A stretch of 64,000 nucleotides of DNA, taken from the NCBI GenBank assembly GCA_036850595.1, contig CM072165.1, positions 8,070,109 to 8,134,108 of the forward strand, given 5' to 3'. The notes beneath the pieces were generated by a model, which was given only the letters and a program-made list of their open reading frames with translations, did no database searches and was not told the DNA's origin. Positions 20,900-35,100 of the stretch are shown piece after piece; positions within the stretch are counted from its first letter, which is position 1, and the number at the start of each line of letters is the position of its first letter. The translations under genes and the position numbers were made by a program. The DNA comes from Rhyacichthys aspro. Its lineage: Eukaryota > Chordata > Actinopteri > Gobiiformes > Rhyacichthyidae.

Positions 20900-22852
20900 G
20901 ACAAAAACAAGCTCTGTTCAGAACACCTTACCCTGACTGTCTTATCTCCCCTGCAGTTTACCTTCTCTCACCCCGTCATGCACTTTTGTCTGATTCAGCA
21001 TTCCCATCCCTCCCTCCAGTACAAACTCTCAGCTCCCTCTGGGACCCTCCTGTCCACTGCACTGCGCTACGCTACACTGTGTTGAGCGGGAAGGGTGTGT
21101 CCCGACAGTTGTCACAGGTCAGTCCAACTCGAAGCCCCTGCCTGATTTTTTCCCCATCTCCCCCGAGCAGGGTCCCTGTTTCTCTCCACTCTGTGTATAG
21201 GATAGTAGGTTCCAGTCCAGCCTTTAGAAATTTGGCTAAAAATAAATCTGCTGGCATGACACAGCAGGAGAGGCGCCTGTTATGTGTCCGATGGAAGAAA
21301 GAGCTCTTTTGGCAGTGAAACAGTGTTTGGATTTATTATTTATACCTCAATTCAGTTGCTATTTTCCTTCACAGATTTACTTGAGCAGTTTTTCCTGTAA
21401 TAATTATGTTTAACTCTAGTCTCCTTTTCAATTTAATGCTAATAATAAATATAAAAGTACTACACTGTTACTATAAAAAGCTACAAAAGTTGTTACATAT
21501 CACAGCATCGGTTTATTATATTTGATATCCTTGTCATCACAAAAAATAAAATAAAAATGAACACATCTTAATCTGCATGGAAACTCCCTTTTGTGAAAAA
21601 TGAATGCAAGAAACCAATAGAATACAAAAAAGACGTTATTGCATTAATGTCTATACATGTACAAAAATCATAGTTATCTACAATGCTCTTAAATTGTTTT
21701 ATTTATTCTTCATTTTAAGTACACTTACAAATTATGAAACGCACACATTCACTCATTCACACTAAATCCCATGTTTTTGGTGTCAGAGTGTATTTGCATA
21801 TGCACAACTCAAATTCATTACGCTGTGACAATCATTTTTGCTTGTTTATGTTTGCTTTTTTCTTTTTTTTCTGTTAAACACTTAACACTAAATCACACCA
21901 AATAACCCAAATACACTTCTGCAGCATGGAAACGCCATCACCATACTTTCCCAAACGGTTCATCTCATTAATAGTTAGTCTCTAAAATTGCACTACTGTG
22001 AGGAGTTTTCTTACAATGTATGTGATTTCAAAAAAAAAAAAAAAAAAAAAAAAGCCTTTGCGAGATGCTTATTTGTAAGGCAGAGAAAAAGGCATGATTT
22101 AAAAGAATACAGTTCACCATCATTTCATTTTGTAGAGGCCATGGTAAAAGAATTTACAATAAAAACAACTGTATGATGGGTCAACCAGTACGGGCATTGA
22201 TTTAAAAGAAAAATAAACACACCAAACTCCAACGCAGCAGTCTTGTAAAGTAATGGAAGCGCAGATATGCTTCATACAAACATGGAACTTTCACTTCATT
22301 ACATTAAGACACTAAATCAGAGATAGACAAGAAATATTTGCTAATGTCTTGAAGGCCACCGGTTGACAATTGCATGTAATTATTACTATCATATATGTAG
22401 ATATAGAAATGTAATATAAATTAATCAGTTCTTAAACATTTTATAATAATTACTACAAACATAATAAACAACGCTGTGGGAGACGACAGGGACAATACAT
22501 TGACTCACAACAGTGAAGGAGACAGTTCCACTCTCCATCTGAGCATGAGCACAGAGAATACAACCTTTATTTGGAAGCACTGCCATCCATTTTCTCCCAA
22601 TTTGTGCTCATCTTGACTAAAATTAAAGCACAACAGCACAGGAAAGTTCTTACAGTTTCTCAGATGTGCAGCAGCAAAGGTGTGAAGACTAAGACACTGT
22701 GGAAGGATACAAAACAAATGAGGAAGGCTTGGAGAGAAAAGCCTGTTTTCCCTGTGGATGGACCTGTGGGAGGCTGCAGCCATCACAGTCGAGGGCGTCG
22801 GGTCGCTCCGGTGATCAGTCTCTTTTGGGCACTTTGGAGTAAGATGCTGTGG
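20900..22852. other. Intergenic region and osbp 3'UTR
   Basis: Non-coding. The part next to 22852 is the osbp 3'UTR on the minus strand; possible AATAAA signals (TTTATT on plus) occur near 21510 and 21690. A run of about 23 A occurs at 22030-22052. No other gene is seen. Confidence 0.45.
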
Positions 22853-25800
22853 TCAAAATATGTCAGGGCATCCCTCCCAGCTGCCGCGGTCTTTAGTTTC
22901 CCAGTAGCCTCCCTTGTAGATATGAACCTGCTCACCGTTGATCGGGTCCTCGCACCTGTCGAACCAAAGTGCTCTGTAGCTGTCATGAGGTGCGTCTGGA
23001 AGAGGAAAAATAATCTTAATGACAATAAAACACCAACAAGAGTGTATATAAAACATTCAAAGCTAAATTGATGACTGAGAGTGAGAAATACTTGCATTTT
23101 AAAGATGTATCAGCTAAAAAGTCCTCATCGACAGCTTTTGGAAAGAAAGGGACCACAGACACCATTTTTTACCCCTTTAATCACCCCATGAAAAGTAGAG
23201 AGGAATGCAAAGGGCAAGCTTGACAACGTTGAATACACTCACCTTCACCTTCTTCTGACTGGCTGGACGTGCGCTGGCTTATTGCCTCCCGCTCTCTTTC
23301 GCGCCGAGCAATGCGTTGCTTCTCTTCGATGCGCTGCTTCTCTGAATTGGCCTCGTCCCAGCGACCGTCCTCCATCAGGCGCTGGTCGGGGCGCCGCCGG
23401 CTGTCAGTGGGCGCCACTCCCTCCTCAATCTCGTTTAGGGTCAGAGCCAAGGCAGTGAAGTAGTACATGGTTTCTGCTCCCTCACTGAACAATAAACAGA
23501 TAAAATAGAGGTATTTCAATATTACGGAGTGGTCGAGGTCACGCAACATAACTAAAGAGAGAGTCAAAGTGACAACAGCACATACAGTACAGCAAATAAA
23601 GCCATGTGTTTGTTTTTTTCCATCATAAAATTTTAGTTTTAGTTAGATGGTTCTTTGTGATATTATTTTGAGATTTCACCCATTGTTGCTAATAAGAACT
23701 GATATACTTCCTTGGTTTTATTTTAATAATAATAATAATATAATAATTATTAGTCCTGATGAGGAACTAGAATATCTCATACTTGTCTACCTGTCACAGC
23801 CTGACCTACTTTCCACATTTTAATAGTACACGCTGAGTCATGACTCTATAAAACGGTGCCAAACAGATGTGAACCTACGGCAGAGGGTTCTTCCTCCAAA
23901 TCTCTCTGGCTTTCAGAGTTTGGTAAACGGTCTTCTGTTTGCCCTCGGTGCCGTACTCTCCTCCGCGGCTGCTCTGCATCACTCGGGAGAACTCCATTTT
24001 CTCGTCCCATGTTCCTGACAGTACGTAGTGGGCCTTGCCGTCCTTGTCCATGACCACACCTGTCACCTGAACATAAAACAAGCGAGCCACTTAGATCAAG
24101 ACAAACGTGCAAAAATAATAATAATAATAAAAAACAATTCTCACCTTTCTGGCTACATCTCTGGAGAAGTAACTATAAGGGGCAAACTTTAAATGGCACC
24201 GGTCTCCAGTAGTGTGATTCACAACATCTATCTCTCCAGACTGGTGACAAAATAACACATATCAATAAATAAACTTACAAGCACAAAATTATTCTAATAA
24301 GGCTTTTCAATTTATATTAATTGCATAAGCTTTTGGATAGGAAATTACATATGGGTGAGAAGCTAACTTTGGTGTAGCTCCATCTTACCTGATCAATCCA
24401 CAGTTTTCCTACAATGATGTTGTGCACTGTCGTAGTTACTTTTTTCCATGTGTAGTGATAGTTGCCCTTTTCGAAAACTGCATGAATTGTGCCTAGAAAT
24501 GACAAAAAAAAAAAAAAAAGCATGTGACAAAAATAATTCAACAGGACATTTTGGTGTTTTAGTAGTCTGAGCCCGGTAAACCCTGAACAAAAGGTCAGAT
24601 GCCTCTGATGTTACTCACTAAGATTTTAATCAGTCATAAATTCAAAATCAGGAAATACATTTTATCTGAATAATCACATCCTGGTTGCAACATTTCTTTG
24701 CGTCCATACCTAAAGGCATAATAGAGAGGTATTTGCCCCTGAACTTGCTGGCCACTGTGATTTCCTGCCTCAACGTCCACCCACGATCAGAAATGGCATG
24801 ATGTGCAGCGGCAGGAGGGTGGTGGCTCACCTGAAAAGAAAAACATTGTGGATTTAAATAAACCAGGTTTAGATAAGTCGGGCAGCACTATGATGCAGAA
24901 CAATGAATCATATAGTCATGACAAGATACACAAAACCAACTGGACATTCCTGTCTCTAACAAAAATATTGTTATAATTAGACTCCAGTTTATTCTCCATT
25001 GTTTGTAATCACTGACAGTTAACCAACATTGCCCCCTACTGACTAAACTGAAACACTTTTAACTTGGTCCAAAGCTGCCCTATAATAAATGGATTTACAT
25101 TTGCATGGACACACTTTAATTTATATAATGAAATATTTTATTACATTGATAGATTTTCCTGTTTATAGGGAACACAAAACCATTTTTAAGACATGCATCC
25201 ATATCCTCTTTAGGCTTCCTTGACATTTGTCCTGTCAGCATTTTTGTAAATCTAGAGTATTCTCTATAAAACAGCTCTTAAAAGCCACTACACTAATGGA
25301 AATATGCCCTTTTTTTAATCAAATATATATTGTTATAAGAAATATCAATGGATTCTTGAGATGTTATGTTTGAGGTTATATCACTAACCGCGACGATTAA
25401 TTATACAAATACTTGATTTTATTTCCTTAAACATTTCTATGAATAGGAACTAGAACATACCAGGACACAAGGGTTATTGTGTTTCACCTCAGGTCTAGAA
25501 AACATTATTTGTGTTTGTTCAGGCATAATGACCAGTTACTATGTTACATTTCATGACCTATTGTCTGCTGCCGGAAAAGGGAAGTTAAAAATGCTGTGTC
25601 AAGTAGATTATAGAGAAGACATTCTTCCAGTATTTGATTCTTTTTTGGTTTTACTTCCTTTGTGGTAGCCCTCTGTCTGTCTGCATCTCACCTGTTCACA
25701 GAGCGACCTGTAGCCGTATTCTCTCCTGCGGTCTAGCTCGTATGTCTCACCCAGCAGCGGGTTGAAGGGCTTGCCTGTGCGGTGAACTGTGGTCGAGTAT

Positions 25801-28448
25801 GACGACACAGAGAAAGCTGCAACGTAGCACATCTGCTCCAAAGAACTCTGGCACTTAGCTGCCTTATCTAGCAATTCAAAATACTCAAGATCTTCAGACA
25901 ATCGTTGCAGCATAGAAATAGGCTCATTAAAGTTGACCTACAAAAAGAAAATGATTAATTTATTATTTATAATAATCAAAACCTGTTTGGACAGAACAGA
26001 AGCAGATATCAATTCCAAATAAGCATGCATTGTCTATATAGATGTCTATATAAATATATCTATCATCAACACATCATTATCTGGCTTCTCATAGCATCTA
26101 TTCCTGTCCTAAATGGCTAGTGAAGAATGCTGTCAGGCTGGTATTGCCCAGCCAGAGCTGCAGAATGTTTTTACTGAACCAGCGTCACAGGCAGTTGAGC
26201 AGCCAATTCTTTTGTGTGTGTCTTATCATCTGTCACTAACGAGCTAATACAGTAATTTTTTACTTTGAATACACACAGGAGAGAATAACCAATGTGAAAC
26301 CTGAGTCATTAGCAACCCCCCTGCACTGAATACTCACAGGCATGGGGATTTTTGAGAGCTCCTTGCCGATGCAGTTCTTCATGATGCTCCAGAGGTTAAG
26401 AGAGTAGTTCGGTTTGTCGGGAATGCGGGTCCTCCTCTTCTTCAGGGGCACCAACTCCTGTGAAGGCGACTCCTGGTTCATGGCTAAAGGCTCCTCGTTA
26501 AGCTGCAAAATAACAGTGTTGATAAAATGAAATTAAGGCTCTGAAAGTACAGACAAAAAACTGTCACTATGCAGACCTACCGACTGATCGTCAGGGCACA
26601 TTTCACTGTTAAAACCGCTGACATTACTGCTTGACCTTCTGAGGAAAAAAGCACATATATAAATAAATGTTCCGATACGTGGGGTCTTCATGCATGCATC
26701 TAAATAAAGCGCTGAAACTTTCCAAAGTGTTTGTTGTGACAAATATTAGACGGACGAGACAAGCACTGACTTGTGAAAGTGGGGGTCTGCAGGTACGGTG
26801 ATAAACTCGGGCGCCTCCTCCATGGCATCAAAGAACTCATTGTCGTCATCCTCGTCACTGGCTTCACCTTTTCCTGGTCCTGCTGAACCTAAATAATTAA
26901 GGAAAATTAGAGGGGACATTTTTTGGTACTTTTTATATTGAAGTTGACAATTCAGTCTTTTACTTTTATTGTCAGGCGTTGCGTTAGCCTGTGCTGCTCC
27001 TCTGAACGCTCTTTCTAAGTGATTATGTTGCTTGGCCAGTTGCTCCAAAGTCTCCTCCAGTCTCACACGCTGCTCCCGTTCTGCTTGCAAGGCCTTCTGC
27101 CAGCGCTTGCTATGAGCCTGAGCGAGTGCAAGGAAGTCTCGGCACGCCTGAGGGTCAAAATGTCAGACTTGTGAAGCAGGTGGGCCATATCTAAAGATAT
27201 AGTTGACCTAAAAAGGAGCTGGATCTTACATTAATCATTGCGTTGGAGGTTATGCGGAATAGTGTGGCCCTTTCTGTCACCTGCCGGATCTTATCTCCTG
27301 CTTCTCCACTCAAACGCAAGCTGTCAAGTTCTGATAATGATCTGCAATACAGACATCCACTAGTTAAAACACTATGCCATTCTTAAGATTTTTGCTTGAC
27401 ACCAAATATTTTAAACAAAATTTTATTATTTATTGGTTCTATGTTGGGCGTGGTCAAACAGGTTGAGCAGAGCAAGGCAAATAGAAAGAGCAATCCTGAC
27501 CTCTGGAGGGCAGAGCCGTGCTTTGAGATGAGGTCGTTGCAGGTGCTAAGGTCCTCCACTTTGCTTCCTAGCGTTCTGAGAGCTGACTGCACCTCTGAAT
27601 TCTGTGATGCACTACCTTGTCCAGGTAGCATTGGGTGGGAAGAAGGAGAGAAGTCGTCCCCAGAGTCATCTGATATTCACAAAAGAAACAAAAAAAAAAA
27701 AGAGGACAAAAACACCATTTATAAATAACATTCAAAATTAAATCTAATATTCTGTTAGGTTGCTTTCACTTCAGATATTATTGTAAACCAAAGTAGTTAT
27801 TACAGGGGTCCATCTTGCCAAAAATAATTTAAAATAAAACATTTGAAAAGCACAGATAATAGTGTATTGCCTTGAATATTTTACTGAATTTTATCGTACC
27901 TGACTCAGCCTGCATGCGGGCTGCCTTGGCTTTGGCCAGCTCCAGCGCGGTGATCCAGCGTTGCCGTTCAACCTCACAGCTGGCTTTCAGATGATACGTC
28001 TGTGCGCCACCATTGGAGATGACAAAGTTGCAGGCATCGTCCACAGTGATTGTTGCTGTGGCCAGGTTGATAGTACCCCTACACGTGTGTCCCATCTCTG
28101 CCTGGGTCCTACAGAAAAAGAGCCGAGCCATTCGGGAGGAAGATTTGGTTTAATATTTCTACTTTTCTTTTTTTCTACTGACTTTGTAGAATAATACATA
28201 TTTTAGTGTAAATACAGACAAAGAATTTTGAACAAAAGCTTATTAACTAATTAGATGTAACTGAGAAAAATGTGTATTGTCCATGTTCCTTTATTGATCA
28301 GGGCAGCATACCTGTAGTAGGATAACAAGCCATTGCTCAGGACAAACCATCTCCTCTGATAACCCTTGATGTAATTTGTCCACTTGAAAACCCATCCTTT
28401 GTATGTGTCACCAGCAGGCGTTGGAGTGGGGGCCTTGGTCTCTGACAT
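22853..28448 (-). CDS. osbp: Oxysterol-binding protein (OSBP/OSBP2 class)
   Basis: Sterol/PI4P exchanger at ER-Golgi contacts. Fifteen coding exons on the minus strand (28448-28312, 28108-27900, 27669-27501, 27341-27230, 27147-26964, 26888-26771, 26638-26581, 26502-26338, 25937-25692, 24830-24710, 24492-24389, 24240-24145, 24066-23879, 23484-23243, 22995-22853) join in phase to 763 residues. PH domain (KGWVFKWTNYIKGYQRRWFVL...HTCRGTINLATA) at about 15-110; coiled coil with KVEDLSTCNDLI and EQLAKQHNHLERAF; FFAT motif EFFDAMEE for VAP binding; ORD with EQVSHHPPAAAHH, KSFRGKY-like SKFRGKYLSIMPLG, TVHNIIVGKLWIDQ, and C-terminal CPDIF. The Gly/Ala-rich N-terminus of mammalian OSBP is absent (starts MSETKAPTPTPAG). 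PH and SNGGAQTYHLKAS look like OSBP; the C-terminal third (GKQKTVYQTL, NEIEEGVAPTDSR) looks like OSBP2. The dtx4 neighbourhood favours osbp. Confidence 0.93.
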
Positions 28449-30759
28449 TGCAGCCCCCCAAATGAAGACACCAATTTATTTAACCTTGGAGTAAAAAAAC
28501 TGGATTTAAATTTTGTAATTAAAAATTTGAGCTTAAAAATCAATGTCGACATCTGCAGCTTGTGTGTGGTTGACCATTAGTGATGATATTGATCTTTCTG
28601 TGTACTTTCTGTGTACTAGGAAAGATTCAAAGGTTAACTATAGGATCTATACAGACTCACTTGTGCCATTTATACTGGCAACATTTACACATTTCTGATT
28701 GAATCGGAGATGTATTATGTCCCCTCAAACAAATTCTAAAGATGTAAATATGTAGATGTAAATATCTTATATTACTCTCATATTACTTTGCACACGAATC
28801 CAGAGTGATAATATAGTAATTAAATAAGACGATACAATGGGATATTACATTTTAAAACAATAAAGTGTGTTGTTACGTCCTTTGAACAAAGAAAAATGCG
28901 AATGTAATTCCTCCAAACTTGACAGCTGTAGTTAGCCACCGATAGCTTCACTCTGTCTACACTGGAGCAAATGCCAGGCAAGAGTTACAGAGGCAAAAGT
29001 ACAGACTGATTTTTCATGTTTGAAGTGTTGAAGCTGACATTTGCATAATTATTGGCACAACGCCGATGCTCTCAACATTTGACTTACAAGCGAGCTTACA
29101 ACATGCTAAATGCTAACTAACATGTTTACCTTGACGTGTCCAAAGTGAGAAGTCAGGCAATCAGACACCGCTGAAGTCACTGCTAACTTTGACACCCATA
29201 CGCCACTGTATTCAGATGCAGGAGCTAACTGCTAACAGAGTGAAAGGGATATCTAATATAAAACTCTACAAAACCAAAGACGTCGACAAAAACCATGCAG
29301 TGCTTGCAAAGTAATATGACACCAACACATTTCATATATGCCCTGCAGTAATTGTGTGTATGTTCTCCCCTCTATCGTTGCGTACGCTTGTAGCTAGGTA
29401 GCTACATCTGATGCTAACGTTAGCTAGTTGGTTACACCCGGTGCAACGCTATTTGATGTCGGCTAGAAACAATGAGCTATTTGTTTTCCGTTTTGGGGTA
29501 TCCGTCTTGTACTTTGTACTGTGGTTTACCGCAACACAGGACGGAAGTCACTATCACTGTAAAATCAGAATTCCTTTATTTATCCCTGAGATGGAATTCT
29601 TTTTGTTACAGACATGCACCCCCACCCAAAAAAAAGAAAGATTTAAAATATAACATAAATATAATAAATATCAAAATACAATAACCGAGATTTGTGTCTA
29701 AAACACCTCAGTAAAAACAAACAAGCATTTAAAAATATTATAAAGAAAAATTACATATTTTCATATATATACAAAAAAGATATACTAAGAGCAGGGCCCC
29801 TGCCACACTTGATGGGGCCCTGGACAAAGCCTATGGCCAGAGGCCCCTTTTTTGTTCATATTACTAAAGGGCAGGGCTTAGTTTTGGGCCCCCAAGATCC
29901 TGACGCCCGGGACAATTGTATTGGTTATAGGGTTTGATGTTTGTTCTATTTTACAAATAATTTCCAGTCTGTAGTCGGCATGGCTAGTCAAGCTTGGTAC
30001 ATGGAATGATTTTTGGAATATGTTTTTTGGTTCATCTGAGAAACTAACGGCATTTACCACTGTTTTGGGCCAGAGACCCAGTCCTCTGGAAAATGCAACT
30101 TGGTGGGACTAACCCACAACCTTTGAAATACTACATCAAGAAGTCTAAATAAGCTGTCAATTGGAGCGTAAATTATTATAACTTAGATAACTCTTTTTTT
30201 TATAATGACGAAAATTACGTGTTCAATTTAAAATTGATTTACCCTACGGTGAAATTCTCAATGTTTTTAAGCATGTATTACATCATTCACAACACAAGGT
30301 GGCACCGATAGCCCAAATAAACCGTCCATCAGTCGAGCTCATCCGTTTTACGATATATAAGATTTGATCTATGGGTGTACACAAAAAACATTAAGAATTA
30401 CCAAAATCATAGCCCTTTGTATCATACACGAATTGACCAATGATAATGGCTATCTTTGTAAGAGTCTGGTTCGTCGATGTCGTCTGCCATGTGGAAACCT
30501 GTTCACATTGAATATCACCACCAAAAAAAGATTTGATTTGAACATTTACAACATGAAAATCATAAAATGTGTGGACTGTAAAGCTACTGCAGTTGACTTT
30601 TCGGACTATTTTCACAGGTGCGCTCATATCCGGTTTGGTAACGGGACTCTTGATGGAAACGCATTGTACTATATTCCTCTTGTTTCCTGTGTGTCTTTGA
30701 TACATCTTGTCCTGGGCGGAAGCGTCTAGGACACTGCTCAATCTATCCATCCCAAACAA
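28449..30759. other. osbp 5' region and spacer to coro1b
   Basis: No coding exon recognised. The osbp leader begins just upstream of 28448 on the minus strand; CG-containing sequence at about 29090-29550 (with GGAAGT ETS-type motifs) may be its promoter. At 29563-29605 a CTTTATTTATCCCTGAG-type stretch resembles the inverted 3' end of a fish LINE, and 29790-29905 is a GGGCCCC-rich patch of unknown origin. Confidence 0.4.
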
Positions 30760-31140
30760 CCTTCTGTGCAGGGAAGACACCACCGCCTTCATCCACCCTA
30801 CCGCCATCAACAGCTTGACTACATTCATCCATTCCTCCGCCCAAAGCATCGGCTGGAGCGCATCGACCAGAGCAGCCTGTATCAGGTCAGTCCGCTGCTA
30901 CGCTGCACATTCCTCTTTTCTCCCCGACCCATCACCAACTCACGAGTCGATATTAACTAGGTTGACGCTTTGTGATGATTGCTTTTTGCTGCAGGTCTGC
31001 GCCTTCGCCATGAACGCCCTCTTGGACACATGAGAGGATTAAGTTACTGTTGCTGGCGGTGGATTATTTGATTGGCCTTCTCCTGTCACGAGCCTTTGGT
31101 GATCCATTTTCCAATTAAGAAGGTCTATACTCAAAAACAG
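30760..31140 (+). other. coro1b: Probable coro1b 5'UTR exons
   Basis: Two candidate non-coding exons: one ending at 30885 (ATCAG/GTCAGT), one 30995-31140 (GCAG acceptor, AACAG/GTAGGT donor). Both would splice on to the acceptor TTCACAG just before the coro1b start codon at 32136. The second contains a 7-codon upstream ORF (31010-31033). Confidence 0.4.
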
Positions 31141-32135
31141 GTAGGTAATACAGCTTGTGCGTTTAAACAATAGCCAAATCTTACCCTCTCTTTGAATTTT
31201 GTCATAGTGGGTTAATTACGCGTTATGGATCAGCCTCTCCGTTAGAGTAGTGGTTGTTCTTTTTTACGCTGTGAACAATTTAGGCCTTTGTGATTGTGAC
31301 GTTCTGTTATGTGTGCTTTTACATTGTTATAATGGCAAAGGAATGCGATAATTCTAACAATCCTACTACTTTAGTTGTTTTTTGCGTCCTAACTATGGAG
31401 CCATAATAGCCCACAAACCTAGCCTTCTAAAATACTAATTGCACTGACAACTGTGAAGCATTAGCATAGGTAGATGGCATATAGAGTTACTAGCGTCCCT
31501 GGTCCAGCTCTGGCTGTGCCCAACCCCCTTCCCCTTACTGCTACTGCATGTTTTGGTTTGAGGCGGATCATGCCCTTTTGTCCACTTGAGCCTGGCTGTA
31601 CTTTTCTGGACAGGCTCTCACTATGAAAGAATTTGCCTGGTGCTTTGAAAGCCCCCTTTTTGCTCTCAGTGGCAGTGGTAAGATGTAGGGGGCTGTGAGT
31701 ACTGTGGGAAAGTGGTATCTGACTGGATTCAGTGGCATCAGAAGTAAAATATTTTGCAAGATGTAAATTCTAGTTGGCTTATCGCTGAAGAAAAGACTCA
31801 CTTATTTTGTCATTATTTTTCATTTTACACGGCTTCAGTGTCATCATAACACATATTGTGGATATCTACATTGTGTCTAGCAAATTAAATAGTATGTTCT
31901 AAGTGTGTTCTTAATGTTCACATAAGCGTTACTATTATTAATTGGCTTGGTAGATAAAATATACATTAATTGTTCGAGTAATTACATGCAATATAGGTGA
32001 CAGACAGACAGACTGTGCTAGACCCCCAGTACAAAGTAAATGTCTTAACTTGAACAAAAGTTAAACGAGTTAAGACCATATAAATAATTAGATAAATGCT
32101 GCTTAACTATTAACTTAACCTTTTGCTTCACAGAC

Positions 32136-35100
32136 ATGTCTTTTCGGCGAGGAGTAGTCAGACAGAGCAAATTCCGCCATGTCTTTGCCCAAGCGTGGAA
32201 AGCTGAGCATTGCATCGATGATATCCGAGTGTCCCGTGTAACATGGGACAGCCCTCTTTGTGCAGTCAATCCTAAATTTATAGCTGTTATCATAGAAGCA
32301 GGTGGTGGAGGAGCCTTTCTTGTTGTTCCACTTAATAAGGTGTTATTTCAGTTTTTTTCTAAAAATATCATACTTTTACAATTACGTTTTTTTTTCAGTC
32401 ACACATCACAGAGCATTGTTTTTTTCACAGAGCGGCAGAATCGATCAGTCTTGTCCGACTGTGTGTGGTCATTTAGCTCCGGTACTGGACATCCAGTGGT
32501 CGCCTCATGATGATAATATTATTGCAAGTGCCTCAGAGGACTTCACAGTAAAGGTTTGTTAAAAGGAAGGATGGTTTGCAATGGCACATCACATTATATA
32601 ATATAATCTCTTATTCTGCCGGACATTTGGTTGATTAAGGAACATGTTTGTTGCGCCGATTTGACTGTCATACATAAACAAATGTGTGCTTGCTTGGGTT
32701 TGTAGGTGTGGCAGATTCCAGATGGTGGCCTAACTACACCAATGACCGAGGCCATTGTGACGTTAGAGGGTCACAGTAAAAGAGTAGGAATCCTAGCATG
32801 GCACCCATCTGCCTTCAACATCCTTCTAACTGCAGGTTATATGCTTTTCTGATATTAATGAAAGACTTTTTGTAAATAGTGTCCTGTGAAAAAAAAAAAA
32901 AAGAAAAAAAAAAGAAAACTGATTGAGTGAGAGTTGAGGAACAGGTCTTTCCTTACTGTGATGGTGTTCAGTGACAGCCAGTTCAAATACTACTGCATTA
33001 TACACGCAAGGAATTGGATATCACATTACCAGCAATTCATAGGATGTACTGTACGTTTAAAGGAGAATCTTGTCAATGTTAAAAATAATTACACTTTATC
33101 TCAAGAGTACAAGGTTTTTGTTATTATGACTTATAATTATTAGTTAGGCTGGACATTCAAGCCTCAAAGTTTGCTTATTATTACTCACTACTTATAATTT
33201 AATAAATACATAAACCAAGAAACAAAATGGTTCATTGAACATAATAATATGACAGGTCTATCTTTAAAATGTCAGCTCATACAGACACACAACTGTCACC
33301 TGTGAAACCCATTTCTATAACAGACTCAAATGGTTTTGGTATTGATTAGTAGTATTGCTTTGAATCACGTTGACACACTAACGCAGTAATCCAATACGTC
33401 TAATGTTTTTTTTCCTCATGCAGGCTGTGATAATGTGATTTGTGTATGGAATGTGGGCACGGGGGAGCTTGTTTACCAACTGAGCGATGCACACCCAGAC
33501 CTCATCTACAGTGTCAGCTGGAACAAGGATGGCAGTGCAGTTTGTACCGTCTGCAAGGACAAGGCCCTGCGCATCATCGACCCACGAAGGGGCACTGTGC
33601 TAAAGGTTATTTCATTTATATCTGTTGTGGCATGAAGTTATAAATGCTCAAAAAGTAACTGCTGAGTGCATTAACCAGTCTGTTTCCGTCTCATTCCCAG
33701 GTGAGAGAGAAGGTCCATGAAGGCACCAGGCCAATGAGGGCTGTATTTCTTGCTAATGGGAAGATCTTGACCACTGGCTTTAGCCGAATGAGTGAACGAC
33801 AGCTGGCCTTGTGGGATGCGGTACGTCTGATGTAAATGTATTGCATTGCTGGATGTCATCTCATATTACATGGTGTCATTATGTAAAAGTGTATGATTGG
33901 CTGATAACCTTGTAATAATCCTTTCAAAAATCATTTGACACTTGATACCTGATTTACAGAAAGATCTGTCGGAGCCCATGGCTGTGCAGGAGATGGATAC
34001 TAGCAATGGGGTGCTTCTACCTTTTTATGACCCTGACACAAACATGGTCTACCTGTGTGGAAAGGTATTTACCATTTAACCTTTATATAATACAATTTTA
34101 GTGAGTTTGTATTCTGTAATGTGTCTATATTCATTTTATTTTCATTTTCATTTTTTTTACTTTCAGGGGGACAGCACCATCCGGTATTTTGAGGTGACAG
34201 AGGAATCCCCGTATGTTCACTTCCTTAGCTTGTACAGCAGCAAAGAGCCTCAAAGAGGAGCAGGTTTTCTCAGTAAAAGAGGGGTAGATGTCAACAAGTG
34301 CGAAATTGCCAGGTAATCATGGTTTTTATTTTATATTTTGGTTATTGCCAACAGAACAATGAAAACACATTGACATCAAGGAAATGTTTGTAGGTTTTAC
34401 AAATTGCATGAAAGGAAAGTGGAACCCATATCTATGACTGTACCACGAAAGGTAAACCATATTAATATTCAACATAGTTATTGCATATTGTATGTGGTCT
34501 AATATTGCGCTGCCCTAGTATTGGTGCATGTTCAGCAGGATGCAGTTGCTTTTAAATAATGTGGAAAAGACTTACAAAATGAATGATTTGAATAATATTT
34601 ATTTGTACCATTAGTCAGACCTGTTCCAGGGAGACTTGTACCCAGACACAGCTGGTCTGGAACCTGCTCTTTTGGCAGAGGAATGGATTGCTGGGCAGGA
34701 CGCACCGCCGCTCCTAGTCTCTCTGAGCGGTGGCTACAGTACACCTTCTTCCAAACACAGCAGAGATACTCTCAGAGGCAAGCCCAAGTTGGTCTCGCAG
34801 GACTCTGGGACAGGGGCCCCCACATCTTCAGCTGCTAGCAACACCACTACACCCAAGGAGCCCAAAGCTGAAGAGGTGCCTCAGTCCCGAGCATCGAGAG
34901 AAACAGATGGGGACAGTGAGCGGCCCAAGAAAGAGGTGAGCAGTGATATACCTACATGCAATAAACTGACATTACATTTTGTACTTTATTTGACTTATTT
35001 ACTTTTTTTCTCATTTTCTTAATTACAGGAAGACCTCTTGAATGAGTTGTTAGCAGAAATGAAGGCTTTGCGTGCGGTCGTACTGGCACAGAACCAGAGA

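Noticed and set aside
29790..29905. GGGCCCC-rich patch with short internal symmetry
   Set aside because: It looks like a piece of an old dispersed element, but I could not name the family or find ends or target-site duplications.
30364..30960. Overlapping open frames on both strands (30391-30849 minus, 30707-31033 plus)
   Set aside because: Neither frame resembles a known protein, neither has a good start, and the region is better explained as coro1b leader exons or an old repeat.
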